A DNA stretch of 64,000 nucleotides from Streptomyces griseorubiginosus (GTDB taxonomy: Bacteria; Actinomycetota; Actinomycetes; Streptomycetales; Streptomycetaceae): contig NZ_KQ948738.1 in NCBI RefSeq assembly GCF_001514195.1, positions 459,207 through 523,206 on the forward strand, given 5' to 3'. This document shows positions 8,147 to 18,873 of this stretch, in pieces. The notes below the pieces were generated by a model. The model saw nothing but the letters and a program-made list of their open reading frames with translations. It was not told where the DNA came from and made no database searches. Both the position numbers and the translations under genes were made by a program. The number at the start of each line of letters is the position of its first letter. The stretch's first letter is position 1.

Positions 8147-9232
8147 TCACAACACGACCACGGAGCGCAGCACCTCGCCCCGGTGCATCTTCTCGAACGC
8201 CTTCTCCACGTCTTCGAGGCCGATGGTCTCGGAGACGAAGGCGTCGAGGTCGAAGCGTCCCGACAGATAGAGGTCGATGAGGGCGGGGAAGTCACGGGAG
8301 GGCAGGCAGTCGCCGTACCAGGAGGACTTGAGGGAGCCGCCGCGCCCGAAGACGTCGAGGAGCGGCAGCTCCAGCTTCATCTCCGGGGTCGGGACCCCGA
8401 CGAGGACGACGGTGCCGGCGAGGTCGCGGGCGTAGAAGGCCTGCTGGTACGTCTCCGGGCGGCCGACCGCCTCGATGACGACGTCGGCGCCGAAGCCGCC
8501 GGTCAGTTCGCGGATCGCCTCGACGGGGTCGTTCTCGCGGGAGTCGACGGTGTGGGTGGCGCCCATCCCGGTGGCGCGTTCCAGTTTGCGCGGGTCCACG
8601 TCGACGGCGATGACCTTGGCGGCCCCGGCGAGGCTCGCTCCCGCGACGGCGGCCGTGCCGACCCCGCCGCAGCCGATGACGGCGACGGAGTCCCCGCGGC
8701 CGACCGCGCCGGTGTTCACGGCCGCGCCGAAGCCGGCCATGACCCCGCAGCCGAGCAGGCCGGCGGCGGTCGCCGGGGCGGCGGGGTCGACCTTGGTGCA
8801 CTGGCCGGCGGCGACGAGGGTCTTCTCGGCGAAGGCGCCGATGCCGAGGGCGGGGGCGAGCGGGGTGCCGTCGGTGAGGGTCATCTTCTGCTGGGCGTTG
8901 TGGGTGGCGAAGCAGTACCAGGGCTTGCCCTTGCTGCATGCGCGGCAGGTGCCGCAGACCGCGCGCCAGTTGAGGATGACGAAGTCGCCGGGGGCGAGGC
9001 CGGTGACACCCTCCCCGACGGCTTCGACACGGCCGGCCGCCTCGTGCCCCAGCAGGAAGGGGAACTCGTCGTTGATCCCGCCTTCCCGGTAGTGCAGATC
9101 GGTGTGACAGACCCCGCACGCCTCCACCTTCACCAGCGCCTCGCCGGGCCCCGGGTCGGGCACGACGATCGTCTCGACGGAGACGGGGGCGCCCTTCACC
9201 CGGGCGACGACAGCACGAACCTCATGAGCCAT
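8147..9232 (-). CDS. S-(hydroxymethyl)mycothiol dehydrogenase (mycothiol-dependent formaldehyde dehydrogenase)
   Basis: 361-residue zinc-dependent class III-type alcohol dehydrogenase. The catalytic zinc region is CGVCHTDLHYREGG...GHEAAG, the structural zinc Cys cluster is CGTCRACSKGKPWYC, and the NAD motif is VIGCGGVGTAAV. The C-terminal SSWYGDCLPSRDFP segment is typical of the mycothiol-dependent formaldehyde dehydrogenases of actinobacteria. It oxidises the spontaneous adduct of formaldehyde and mycothiol. Placed upstream of a probable demethylating Rieske oxygenase, it would remove the formaldehyde released. ATG 9232 follows GGAGGAG. Confidence 0.85.
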   Translation of the reverse strand: MAHEVRAVVARVKGAPVSVETIVVPDPGPGEALVKVEACGVCHTDLHYREGGINDEFPFLLGHEAAGRVEAVGEGVTGLAPGDFVILNWRAVCGTCRACSKGKPWYCFATHNAQQKMTLTDGTPLAPALGIGAFAEKTLVAAGQCTKVDPAAPATAAGLLGCGVMAGFGAAVNTGAVGRGDSVAVIGCGGVGTAAVAGASLAGAAKVIAVDVDPRKLERATGMGATHTVDSRENDPVEAIRELTGGFGADVVIEAVGRPETYQQAFYARDLAGTVVLVGVPTPEMKLELPLLDVFGRGGSLKSSWYGDCLPSRDFPALIDLYLSGRFDLDAFVSETIGLEDVEKAFEKMHRGEVLRSVVVL

Positions 9233-9613
9233 GGGTCACTCCTCCGACTAGGCTTGGTTGCCTCATCCGCGACACGACGCGCTATGCGCAACCGAGCATC
9301 GGGGAGGGGAAGCCGGGGGTCAAGGGGTCGGATTCGGCCGGGTGGGGCAGGGGGATGCGCGGCAGGGGGCGGGGAGGCGGGGCGGGGGATTCGCGCCGTG
9401 GGTGGAGGAGGCTGCACAGGTGTGGGACCGGACGTTCGCGGCGCCGGTCGGGGGGGCCGGGGAGTCCAGAGCGGAGGACGGGCGGGAGGGGCGAGGTACG
9501 ACCCAGCCCACGCCCGGCCCAGCCCCGGCACTCCCGCTCGTGGAAGACAGAGGGCCCGCGGGCCGGGCCCCACCCAGCCCGCACACCAAGTCGCCGCCCG
9601 GACCCGACCCCCG
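9233..9613. other. 381-bp intergenic region
   Basis: Holds the promoter of the mycothiol dehydrogenase gene, with the IclR-like box TGCGCATAGC at 9290-9281 on the minus strand. The remainder is extremely G-rich with no codon-like structure on either strand. A perfect GGCCCGCGGGCC palindrome at 9553-9564 may belong to the terminator of the UvrA-like gene. No further gene seen. Confidence 0.5.
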
Positions 9614-11989
<2,376 letters not shown>

Positions 11990-12043
11990 GGTCTTTCGTC
12001 CTCCCGTTTCGACGACTTCGCACACTATGTCGACGCGTGCGTC

Positions 12044-12379
12044 TCAGCGCAGCTCCTGGACCCGGATCACATTGCCCGCGGGGTCGAGGAAGGCGCAGTC
12101 CCGCACACCGTACGACTGCTCGATCGGCTCCTGGATCACCTCGGCGCGGGCCTGGAGCCACTCGAAGGCGGCGTCGAGGTCGGGGGTGGTGAGCAGGAGC
12201 CCGGGGCCCTCTCCCACGGGGTGCAGCACCACCGAGGGGCCGCCCTCGGGACCGACCGTGATCCGGCGCCGGCCTCCGTGGCCGGTGTCACCCCGGACCT
12301 CGAAGCCGAGCACGTCCCGGTAGAACGCCAGTGACGCTTCCGGGTCGTCATGCGGAAGGAAGCTCGCCCGAATGTCCAT
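12044..12379 (-). CDS. VOC-superfamily (glyoxalase/bleomycin-resistance fold) protein
   Basis: 111-residue single VOC domain with the pattern ASFLPHDDPEASLAFYRDVLGFEVR at the start and CAFLDPAGNVIRVQEL at the end. Members range from glyoxalases and dioxygenases to drug-binding resistance proteins; no activity can be assigned. Start is uncertain: ATG 12379, GTG 12388 or GTG 12397, none with a strong ribosome binding site. It sits 54 bp upstream of the UvrA-like gene on the same strand. A drug-binding protein beside a UvrA2/DrrC-type ATPase would fit a resistance role, but this is inference. Confidence 0.82.
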   Translation of the reverse strand: MDIRASFLPHDDPEASLAFYRDVLGFEVRGDTGHGGRRRITVGPEGGPSVVLHPVGEGPGLLLTTPDLDAAFEWLQARAEVIQEPIEQSYGVRDCAFLDPAGNVIRVQELR

Positions 12380-12444
12380 GTCCGTCACGCTAGCCACGGC
12401 TCACGGCCGGCGCTTCTCGAATCCTGACCGGTCTCAGCGCACCC

Positions 12445-13035
12445 TCAGCGCACCAGACCCGCGATGTGCGCCGTTACGGTGTCGAGGATGTCCGACCAGG
12501 CGGCCGCGTCGCCGAGCACGAGGTAGTTGAGGGTGAGCCCGTCGGTCATGGCCGCGAGATACCGGGCCAGGACGGACACGGGCACCCTCAGCTCCAGGTC
12601 CATGTCCCGGCGCAGCTGCTCGATGAGCTCGGCGTAGGCCTCGCCGTACACCTCGTACTGGCGTCGGGCGAGGTGGTCGAAGCCGGGCTCGCGCAGGGCG
12701 TACTGGGTGAGCTCGTAGGTGAGCATGTGCGCCTCGGGGTTGGCGCGGACATGGTCCCAGTAGGCCCGGAAACCGGCGGCGACGGTCTCCTCCAGGGTGT
12801 CCTTCGGGCGCAGCGCCTCCTGCACCACGCTCACCGAGTGGTCGGTGAGCGTGGTGATCACGGCCTCGACCAGGGCCTGCTTGGAGTCGAAGCAGTAGTG
12901 GAAGACGCTCAGGGACACGCCGGCCTCGGCGGCGATGGACCGGGTCGTCGTCTTCGCGACGCCGTCCCGGGCCATCGCCCTGATCGCCGCTTCCGTCAGC
13001 TGTCTGCGCCGCTCGGCCGACGGCATGCGTGCCAT
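12445..13035 (-). CDS. TetR-family transcriptional regulator
   Basis: 196-residue TetR protein. The N-terminal HTH is RRRQLTEAAIRAMARDGVAKTTTRSIAAEAGVSLSVFHYCF, with the variant FHYCF in place of the usual LYYHF. The C-terminal ligand domain is all-helical and contains YWDHVRANPEAHMLTYELTQYALREPG, a TetR_C pattern common in actinobacteria. ATG 13035. It lies 39 bp after the stop of the discoidin-domain hydrolase and could be its downstream operon partner. Ligand unknown. Confidence 0.9.
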   Translation of the reverse strand: MARMPSAERRRQLTEAAIRAMARDGVAKTTTRSIAAEAGVSLSVFHYCFDSKQALVEAVITTLTDHSVSVVQEALRPKDTLEETVAAGFRAYWDHVRANPEAHMLTYELTQYALREPGFDHLARRQYEVYGEAYAELIEQLRRDMDLELRVPVSVLARYLAAMTDGLTLNYLVLGDAAAWSDILDTVTAHIAGLVR

Positions 13036-13074
13036 GTGTGTCCCCCGCTGTCGTGTCCCCCGCGGTCGAACGGA

Positions 13075-15126
13075 TCAGCCGCTGTGGACGCCCACCTCGT
13101 AGAGCGAGTATCCCCAGTCGGTGCCGCGGCCGAGACCGTGGACCCGGACGTACCGTGCCGGGGTACCGGCGAACTTGGCGGTGTCCAGACCGCCGTCGCC
13201 GGAGGTCGTCGACCAGACGGTCCGCCAGTTCGTCCCGTCCGTCGACAGCTCGATCCGGTACGACTTCCCGTACGCCCGCTCCCAGTCGAGCGTGACCTTG
13301 GAGACCAGGTTGGTGGAGCCCAGGTCGACCTGCCACCACTGGTCGTCGCTCCAGTCGCTCGCCCAGCGACTGGAGTCGTCGCCGTCCACGGCCCGCCCCG
13401 GCTGGTAGCTGGTGAAGGGGTTGGACTCCGACGAACTGGCCGTGGCCGGACGTCCGTTGGCGAGGTTGACGGAGGCCTGGTGCCGCTCGGTGGCGCCCCA
13501 GGTGTCGAGGTAGGACTCGGCCCCGCGGAACAGGTCGTCGACCACGTCCTGACCGCCGACGAGCCGGATGTCCTCGATCCAGTCGGGGATCAGACCGACG
13601 TGCGCGGCTCCGTCGGTGTTGAAGTCGAAGGTGCGCTGCCCGGAGGTCTGCTTGTCGATCACCGAGCCGCCGTCGACGCTCTTGAAGGGGTACGTCACCT
13701 TGTTCGCGGCGTCCGCTCCACGCGGTGCGGGGTGGTCGCCGATGCCGTTGAAGTCGGTGCCGAAGCCGTAGCCGACGCCGTACTTGTCCCGCAGGGCGTT
13801 CGTGCGCTTCGCCTCCGCGGCGAACCCCTCGGAGCCGTGCATGTACTGGGCGACGAACCCGCCCAACGAGTAGACGCGCTCGGTCCAGTTGAGGTCCATC
13901 CAGCTGTGCGAGGACAGCACACCGGGGTAGTTGGCGGCCTCGAAGATGTCGAGGACCTGGCCGGTGGCCTTGACGCTCATGTGGTCGATCTCGAGCATCA
14001 TCTTGCGTTTCATCATGCCGCGCACGGCGTACTCGCCGAGATCGGTGAGCCCGCGGACGTTGCACTGCGCGGCCTTGTCGTACGACGGGACGTCGACGCC
14101 GGACGGCAGGTCGGCCTCGGCCTCGGAGGCCGCCGTGCCGATCGGGTTGTCGTGCTGCGGGCCCTTGCAGGCCTCGGTCTTCCAGAAGGTGCCGGTGGAC
14201 AGGAACTGCCCGACGTTGATGGCGGTGCCGAGACCGCCCTCGTCGAAGCGGACCCCGCACAGCGCGTTGTCGAACTTGTGGCACAGGAACATGGAGCGCA
14301 CGCCGAGGCCGTACAGCTCGTCGAGGCCCTTGTCGATGTCCGCCTTGCTGCACTGACCGATGTCGAGGATCTGCTTGCAGCCGAACGGCTCGGACGTCTC
14401 GACGCCGAGCACGACGGCCAGCTTGCCCTGCTCGATGACCTGTCGGGCCTGCGCGCTGTCGGTGACGATCCGGAACCAGCCCTTGCCGGTGCCGCCGTAC
14501 ATCTTGTCGACGAAGCCCTGGAGGTCGTAGGCGAGCTTGGCCTGGAGGCGGATCGAGGTCATCTCGTCGCAACCACGGTCCTTGAACGGGTAGATCGAGC
14601 AGATCATCCCGTTGGTGACGAGGTCGTTGACGAGCACGCGCTGGCCACCGCGCCAGGCCCGCTCCACCCAGGCGTAGTAGTTGGCCTGGTGGGTCATCGA
14701 GTCGTACGCCGGCCAGTCCTTGAAGGTGGGCCAGCCGGCCGGGTCGTGCTTGCCGTCGCCGCCGTGGGTGATGTAGTCGAAGAGCGCGAGGCTGCCGTCG
14801 GGGTAGTGCTCGGGGCAGTCCTTGAGGGCGTCGGCGACTCCGGACTCGGAGAACACCTTGCCGCAGATCAGCCGGCCACCGAAGGCCTCGTTGGAGAAGA
14901 GGTGGTTGTGCGCGTCAACGAACCCCCGTACCTCGCCCGCGGAGTTGGTGCCGGTGAAGGGTGCTCCGGTCACGTTGATCTGGGCGTCGGGGGTGGGCCG
15001 TGCGGTCGGCGTCCACCAGTCGGTGGCGGCCGAACTCGGCGTGGGGCCGAGGATCGCGGCCAGTACCAGGAAGAGCACGGAGACGATGGTGATGTTCTTG
15101 CGTCTGCGGCAGGAGCGTCCGGTCAC
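13075..15126 (-). CDS. Secreted metal-dependent hydrolase with C-terminal discoidin (F5/8, CBM32-like) domain
   Basis: 683 residues. An N-terminal signal peptide (RRRKNITIVSVLFLVLAAIL, then a cleavage region near SSAATD) shows export. The body looks like an amidohydrolase/renal-dipeptidase TIM barrel: VDAHNHLFS supplies an HxH metal motif, VVLGVETSEPFG, EIDHMS, LSSHSW and GTDFNGIGDHP supply further candidate ligands. The last ~130 residues (NLANGRPATASSSESNPFTSYQ... WWQVDLGS... YVRVHG) form a discoidin/F5-8 domain that usually binds carbohydrate. Substrate unknown; a wall- or glycan-derived peptide or amide is plausible. GTG 15126. It follows the secreted mannanase gene on the same strand, 154 bp downstream. 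Confidence 0.8.
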   Translation of the reverse strand: MTGRSCRRRKNITIVSVLFLVLAAILGPTPSSAATDWWTPTARPTPDAQINVTGAPFTGTNSAGEVRGFVDAHNHLFSNEAFGGRLICGKVFSESGVADALKDCPEHYPDGSLALFDYITHGGDGKHDPAGWPTFKDWPAYDSMTHQANYYAWVERAWRGGQRVLVNDLVTNGMICSIYPFKDRGCDEMTSIRLQAKLAYDLQGFVDKMYGGTGKGWFRIVTDSAQARQVIEQGKLAVVLGVETSEPFGCKQILDIGQCSKADIDKGLDELYGLGVRSMFLCHKFDNALCGVRFDEGGLGTAINVGQFLSTGTFWKTEACKGPQHDNPIGTAASEAEADLPSGVDVPSYDKAAQCNVRGLTDLGEYAVRGMMKRKMMLEIDHMSVKATGQVLDIFEAANYPGVLSSHSWMDLNWTERVYSLGGFVAQYMHGSEGFAAEAKRTNALRDKYGVGYGFGTDFNGIGDHPAPRGADAANKVTYPFKSVDGGSVIDKQTSGQRTFDFNTDGAAHVGLIPDWIEDIRLVGGQDVVDDLFRGAESYLDTWGATERHQASVNLANGRPATASSSESNPFTSYQPGRAVDGDDSSRWASDWSDDQWWQVDLGSTNLVSKVTLDWERAYGKSYRIELSTDGTNWRTVWSTTSGDGGLDTAKFAGTPARYVRVHGLGRGTDWGYSLYEVGVHSG

Positions 15127-15280
15127 GGCACACGTCCCTCGGTCGGCGGGGGCGCCGTCGACCGAGGGAGTTTGACTGCCCTTGGAATTGTCATGACCGG
15201 CGCAATAGATGCGTCGAGGATCGCGACGAGCGCGTTCCGAGTCAAGAGTCCGGGACAGTTGACCTGATGCCTGGGGTACA

Positions 15281-16930
15281 TCAACCGTTCACGCAGGACG
15301 CCCCGTTGAGGGTGAACGCGCCGGGCGCGGTGTTCTTGGCCCCCTTGCTGCCGATGAAGCCGACGGTCACCGAGCCCCCGGCGGGGATGGTGCTGGTGTA
15401 CGCGGCCGGGGTGACGGTCACCGCGCCACCGCTCTGCGCTGCGGTGCCGCCCCACATGCTGGAGACGGTCTGCCCGTCGGCGAAGGAGAAGCCGAGCTTC
15501 CAGCCGGTGACGGCGGCCGTTCCTGTGTTGCGGACGGCGATCTCGCCCTGGAAGCCGCCGGTCCACTCACCGACCACGCGGTAGCCGACCGAGCAGCTCC
15601 CGGCGGGCGTGGCGGCGGTGGTGACGCTCACCGTCGCCGAGCGGGCCGACCTGTTGCCGGCCGCGTCACGGGCGTAAACGGCAAAGGAGTAGGCGGTGTT
15701 GGCGGTCAGGCCGGTGACCGTCACCGAAGTGCCGGTGGCGGACGCGACCGTGGTCTCCGTGCCCCCGCCGACCCGCACGACGTCGTATCCGGCGATGCCA
15801 ACGTTGTCAGAGGACGCGGTCCAGGCGAGGTGGGCCGAGGACGCGGTCACCGCGGAGGCGGTCGGGGTGCCGGGGGCGGTCGGGGCCTGGGTGTCGGTGG
15901 AGCCGCCGCCGAAGACCGTGGCCTCCTTGGCGGTCTGCGCGATGCCGTTGGGGCCGTGGAAGACGCGCTGCCCCCACGAAGTCATCTGCGCCGGGTCGAA
16001 GTTGAGCACGAGGTCGAGGCTCGGATCGGTGTTTCCGCTCCAGGACCAGGCCAGGTAGCCCAGCTTGAGCTGTTGGGCCGTCGCCATCATGGTGTCCTCG
16101 TCGGGGTCGCCCCACTGGTCGGCAGGGCCGCCGAACTCCCCTATGAGGATGGGCAGTTTGGCGTCGACGAAGGCGTTCAGATAGTCGGTGACCTCGGCCG
16201 CGGTGTCGTAGACGCTGTACATGTGGATCGAGAAGATCAGGTTGCCGGTGGTGTCGGCTGCGTACACGGACCGGGCGTTGGTGCGCATGACCTGTTGCCA
16301 GTCCTGACCCCAGTTGGGCGCGTCCACCATGATCGTGTGCTGGAGACCGGCGTTGCGGAGCTTCTGTATCGCGGCGATGGTCGGAGCGGTCCACCCCTCC
16401 GGACCGGTGTTCCCCCAGGGCTCGTTGCCGATGTTGATGACGATGTAGTTCTCCTGGCCGGCGAGCACGCCCTTGAGGCCGATCCAGTAGTCCGCGGCCT
16501 GGTCGAGGGTGCCGGCGGCGCTCTCCTCGCCGTAGCCGGTGGTGTCGTGCACCTCCAGGACGCAGATGAGCCTGTTCGCCTTGCACTGGGCGATGACGTC
16601 GGCCACGTCCGCCGCACTGTTGGCGGTCCAGCGGTGCCCGTCGGCGAGGACGACCCGGACGGTGTTGGCGCCCTGCGCCTTGATGTCGGCCAGCGAGCCC
16701 AGCTTGTCGGGGTACCAGGTGTGGGCGTGGTTGACGCCGCGCATCACGAAGTCGTTGCCGTTGCCCTCGACGAGGCGGCCGTTGCTGATGTGCAGCCCGG
16801 TGGCCTGGGCGCCCGGCTCGACGGCGGCCTGGGCGGTCCCGGGGCAGAGGGCGCCGGGGACCATGAGACCGATCAGGGCGGCCAGTCCGGCCAGGAGGGT
16901 GCGCAGGGGGCTCGTTCTCGTTTCTCTCAT
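15281..16930 (-). CDS. Secreted GH5 endo-beta-mannanase with FN3 and CBM2 modules
   Basis: 549 residues. Signal peptide to about residue 35 (LLAGLAALIGLMVPGAL...AQAA). The GH5 catalytic domain (about 40-345) has MRGVNHAHTWYP and TVRVVLADGHRW, which I associate with Streptomyces GH5_8 mannanases. The acid/base Glu is in INIGNEPWG and the nucleophile Glu in ILIGEFGG. An FN3 linker (about 355-440) follows, then a cellulose-binding CBM2 (CSVGYRVVGEWTGGFQGEI through GAFTLNGASC). A mannanase carrying a cellulose-binding module would attack mannan attached to plant fibre. A perfect CebR-type operator upstream implies induction by cello-oligosaccharides. An endoglucanase label is the main alternative. 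ATG 16930 follows GGAG. Confidence 0.88.
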   Translation of the reverse strand: MRETRTSPLRTLLAGLAALIGLMVPGALCPGTAQAAVEPGAQATGLHISNGRLVEGNGNDFVMRGVNHAHTWYPDKLGSLADIKAQGANTVRVVLADGHRWTANSAADVADVIAQCKANRLICVLEVHDTTGYGEESAAGTLDQAADYWIGLKGVLAGQENYIVINIGNEPWGNTGPEGWTAPTIAAIQKLRNAGLQHTIMVDAPNWGQDWQQVMRTNARSVYAADTTGNLIFSIHMYSVYDTAAEVTDYLNAFVDAKLPILIGEFGGPADQWGDPDEDTMMATAQQLKLGYLAWSWSGNTDPSLDLVLNFDPAQMTSWGQRVFHGPNGIAQTAKEATVFGGGSTDTQAPTAPGTPTASAVTASSAHLAWTASSDNVGIAGYDVVRVGGGTETTVASATGTSVTVTGLTANTAYSFAVYARDAAGNRSARSATVSVTTAATPAGSCSVGYRVVGEWTGGFQGEIAVRNTGTAAVTGWKLGFSFADGQTVSSMWGGTAAQSGGAVTVTPAAYTSTIPAGGSVTVGFIGSKGAKNTAPGAFTLNGASCVNG

Positions 16931-16994
16931 TGCGACTCCGGGGTGGGTGGGGTTGGCGGAAAGCGGAACGGGTGCACGGGAATGGACACAGGAA

Positions 16995-17008
16995 TGGGAG
17001 CGCTCCCA
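16995..17008. promoter_or_regulatory. CebR-type operator
   Basis: TGGGAGCGCTCCCA, a perfect 14-bp palindrome 65 bp upstream of the mannanase start. It is identical to the known consensus for CebR, the cellobiose/cellotriose-sensing LacI-type repressor of Streptomyces. I found no second copy in the window. Confidence 0.85.
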
Positions 17009-17112
17009 TGGAAGCCACTCTGCCAAGTACACGTCAAGATGCGCGACGGCAAAGGGAGTCGCGGGGGCGGCACATAGGGTGGCGGCCTCGACCACCGCAC
17101 CCTGGAGGCACC

Positions 17113-18279
17113 TTGACCAGTCGCCCCGTCGACCCGGATTCCGTGAACGCCGCGGCCTGGCAGGCCTACGGCGACCACCATCTGCGGCGCGGCACGGTGC
17201 TGCCGGAGCCGGCGCGGTTCGACTGGGGCTTCTGGGGCACCGGGCCGGGCGCCGAGATCCTCGGCGAACTCGCCGGGCGCCGGGTGCTGGACCTCGGCTG
17301 CGGGCCGGCCCGGCACGCGGCGCACCTGGTCCGGGCGCACGGCGCATCGGTGGACGCGGTCGACTCCTCCCCCGCCCAGCTCGAACGGGCCCGCGCCGCC
17401 CACGGCTCCGTGCCCGGCCTGAACCTGATCAGGGCCGACGCCGTCGAACACCTGGGCACGGCGGAGCCGTACGACGTCATCTACTCGGTCAACGGGATGC
17501 CGTACATCGACCCCCGCCGACTGCTGCCCGCCCTCGCCGCGGCACTGCGCCCGGGCGGGACCCTGTGCTTCACGGTGCTGCACACCAACTCCCGCGGTGA
17601 CGGCCCCTCGACGGTCGTCGCGTCCCGGCCCGAGGTGCTGCGGCCGGCGGGAGGCGGCGAGGTGACCGTGCACATGTGGGTGCTGACGACCGAACTCTGG
17701 ACCGACCTGCTGGCCGAGAACGGTCTGCGGGTCGAGGGTGTGGAAGTCCTCGACGCGCCGGAGGCGGACAACCACGCCTCCTACCGGATCTTCCGGGTGA
17801 CCCGACCGGTCAGGGTCTCCTCCCGCCCCCGCGGCAGCCGCCCGCCGGTCCCGCACGCGGCGATCGGGGTCGGCGCCATCCTGTACGGCCCGCGCGGACT
17901 GCTCCTCGGCAGGCACCGGCGCGGGACCTGGGAGTTGCCAGGGGGCACGGTGGAGCCCGGGGAGTCACTGGAGGAGACCGTCGTCCGCGAACTCCGCGAG
18001 GAGACCGGGATCGAGTCCCGCCCTTCCGACGTACGGCTCCTGGGCACGCTCCTCGATCATGTCGAGGGGGTGGTCCGGATGACCGTGGCCACCGAGGTCA
18101 CCACCTGGCACGGCGAACCGTCCGACCAGCCGGGCGAACGCGTCGGCGGCTGGCGCTGGTTCCCGTTGGACCGCCTCCCGGAGAACCTGTTCGTGTGCAG
18201 CGCGCAGGGCCTTACGGTGTGGCGCCCTGACCTGCCGATCGACCACACGCCGGCGTACTTCACGCGGTATGCGGACTGA
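17113..18279 (+). CDS. Methyltransferase-NUDIX hydrolase fusion protein
   Basis: 388 residues. The N-terminal half is a class I SAM-dependent methyltransferase: motif I VLDLGCGPARHAAHL (about 57-72), then VDAVDSSPAQLERAR and a YDVIYSVNGMPYIDP acidic region. After a Pro/Arg-rich linker (about 233-250) comes a NUDIX domain with the box GGTVEPGESLEETVVRELREETG. Start is TTG 17113, chosen because GGAGG lies five bases upstream and no ATG fits. Fusion suggests the two activities meet on the same metabolite, for example methylating a nucleotide-derived product or removing an inhibitory nucleotide, but no substrate is known. I recall the same architecture annotated in other Streptomyces. Confidence 0.88.
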   Translation: MTSRPVDPDSVNAAAWQAYGDHHLRRGTVLPEPARFDWGFWGTGPGAEILGELAGRRVLDLGCGPARHAAHLVRAHGASVDAVDSSPAQLERARAAHGSVPGLNLIRADAVEHLGTAEPYDVIYSVNGMPYIDPRRLLPALAAALRPGGTLCFTVLHTNSRGDGPSTVVASRPEVLRPAGGGEVTVHMWVLTTELWTDLLAENGLRVEGVEVLDAPEADNHASYRIFRVTRPVRVSSRPRGSRPPVPHAAIGVGAILYGPRGLLLGRHRRGTWELPGGTVEPGESLEETVVRELREETGIESRPSDVRLLGTLLDHVEGVVRMTVATEVTTWHGEPSDQPGERVGGWRWFPLDRLPENLFVCSAQGLTVWRPDLPIDHTPAYFTRYAD

Positions 18280-18352
18280 CGCGGCGACCTGCGACGCACA
18301 CCCGTGACGCCCCGCCGGCCGCCCTCGCAGAGCAGGGGCCTAAAGTCGGCCC

Positions 18353-18631
18353 GTGATCTTCGTCGCGGATGGCCAGTCCATCTACCAACTCAGCACGTGG
18401 TCGGGCCGCTCCGATGCGGTTGTCTGGATCGGCCTGGTCGCGATCTGGTCGTTCACAGCCAAGTGGAGGCACCCGGTCGTGGCGCAGGGCGAGGACCCGG
18501 ACCGTGTTCAGCGGCTGGGCCGCAAGCGGTCGCTCCTGCTGGCGGTGGGGCTCGTCGCGGCTGCGGTCCTGTGGCCCGTTCTCGGCTTCTTCTTCCTCCT
18601 CGACTTCGGCTGCGACTTCGCCACCTGCTAG
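18353..18631 (+). CDS. Small membrane protein, unknown
   Basis: 92 residues from GTG 18353. Two hydrophobic stretches (DAVVWIGLVAIWSF, about 21-35; SLLLAVGLVAAAVLWPVLGFFFLLDF, about 60-85) flank a charged basic loop, suggesting two membrane spans. It ends with two cysteines. No ribosome binding site is strong, but third-position G/C is high and the frame fills a gap between genes. I do not recognise a family. Confidence 0.5.
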   Translation: MIFVADGQSIYQLSTWSGRSDAVVWIGLVAIWSFTAKWRHPVVAQGEDPDRVQRLGRKRSLLLAVGLVAAAVLWPVLGFFFLLDFGCDFATC

Positions 18632-18667
18632 CGCCGCGGCACGCGGGATCAGGAAGGATGGCCGCCC

Positions 18668-18817
18668 ATGGTACTCAAGGACGTCCTGGCCGACTGGCGG
18701 GACTACGACGACGCCGCGTTCCGGCTCGGGATCTTCCTCGGCGTCTTCCCGCCCGACCAGAAGTTCAACTGGGTGAAGCGGATCAAGTGGAACCCGGAGC
18801 CCCTCGACCTGTCCTGA
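18668..18817 (+). CDS. 49-residue small protein, unknown
   Basis: ATG 18668, preceded at about ten bases by AGGAAGG. The sequence opens MVLKDVLADWRDYDDAAFRL and continues through an FPPDQKFNWVKRIKW segment, with no membrane span. Third positions are almost all G or C. It is short enough to be missed by length cut-offs. It follows the 92-residue protein by 36 bp and may be in its operon. Family not recognised. Confidence 0.5.
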   Translation: MVLKDVLADWRDYDDAAFRLGIFLGVFPPDQKFNWVKRIKWNPEPLDLS

Positions 18818-18873
18818 GGCCTCAGGGCACCGGAGCATGCAACCCCTTCGCAACCTTCCCCGTGCTGGACTCC

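Noticed and set aside
12466..15267. A 933-codon open frame on the plus strand
   Set aside because: It is antisense to the TetR and discoidin-hydrolase genes and shows no recognisable domain; a composition artefact.
16930..17112. Upstream extension of the methyltransferase-NUDIX frame
   Set aside because: It would read through the CebR operator and mannanase promoter in Arg-rich non-coding sequence; TTG 17113 has a proper GGAGG.
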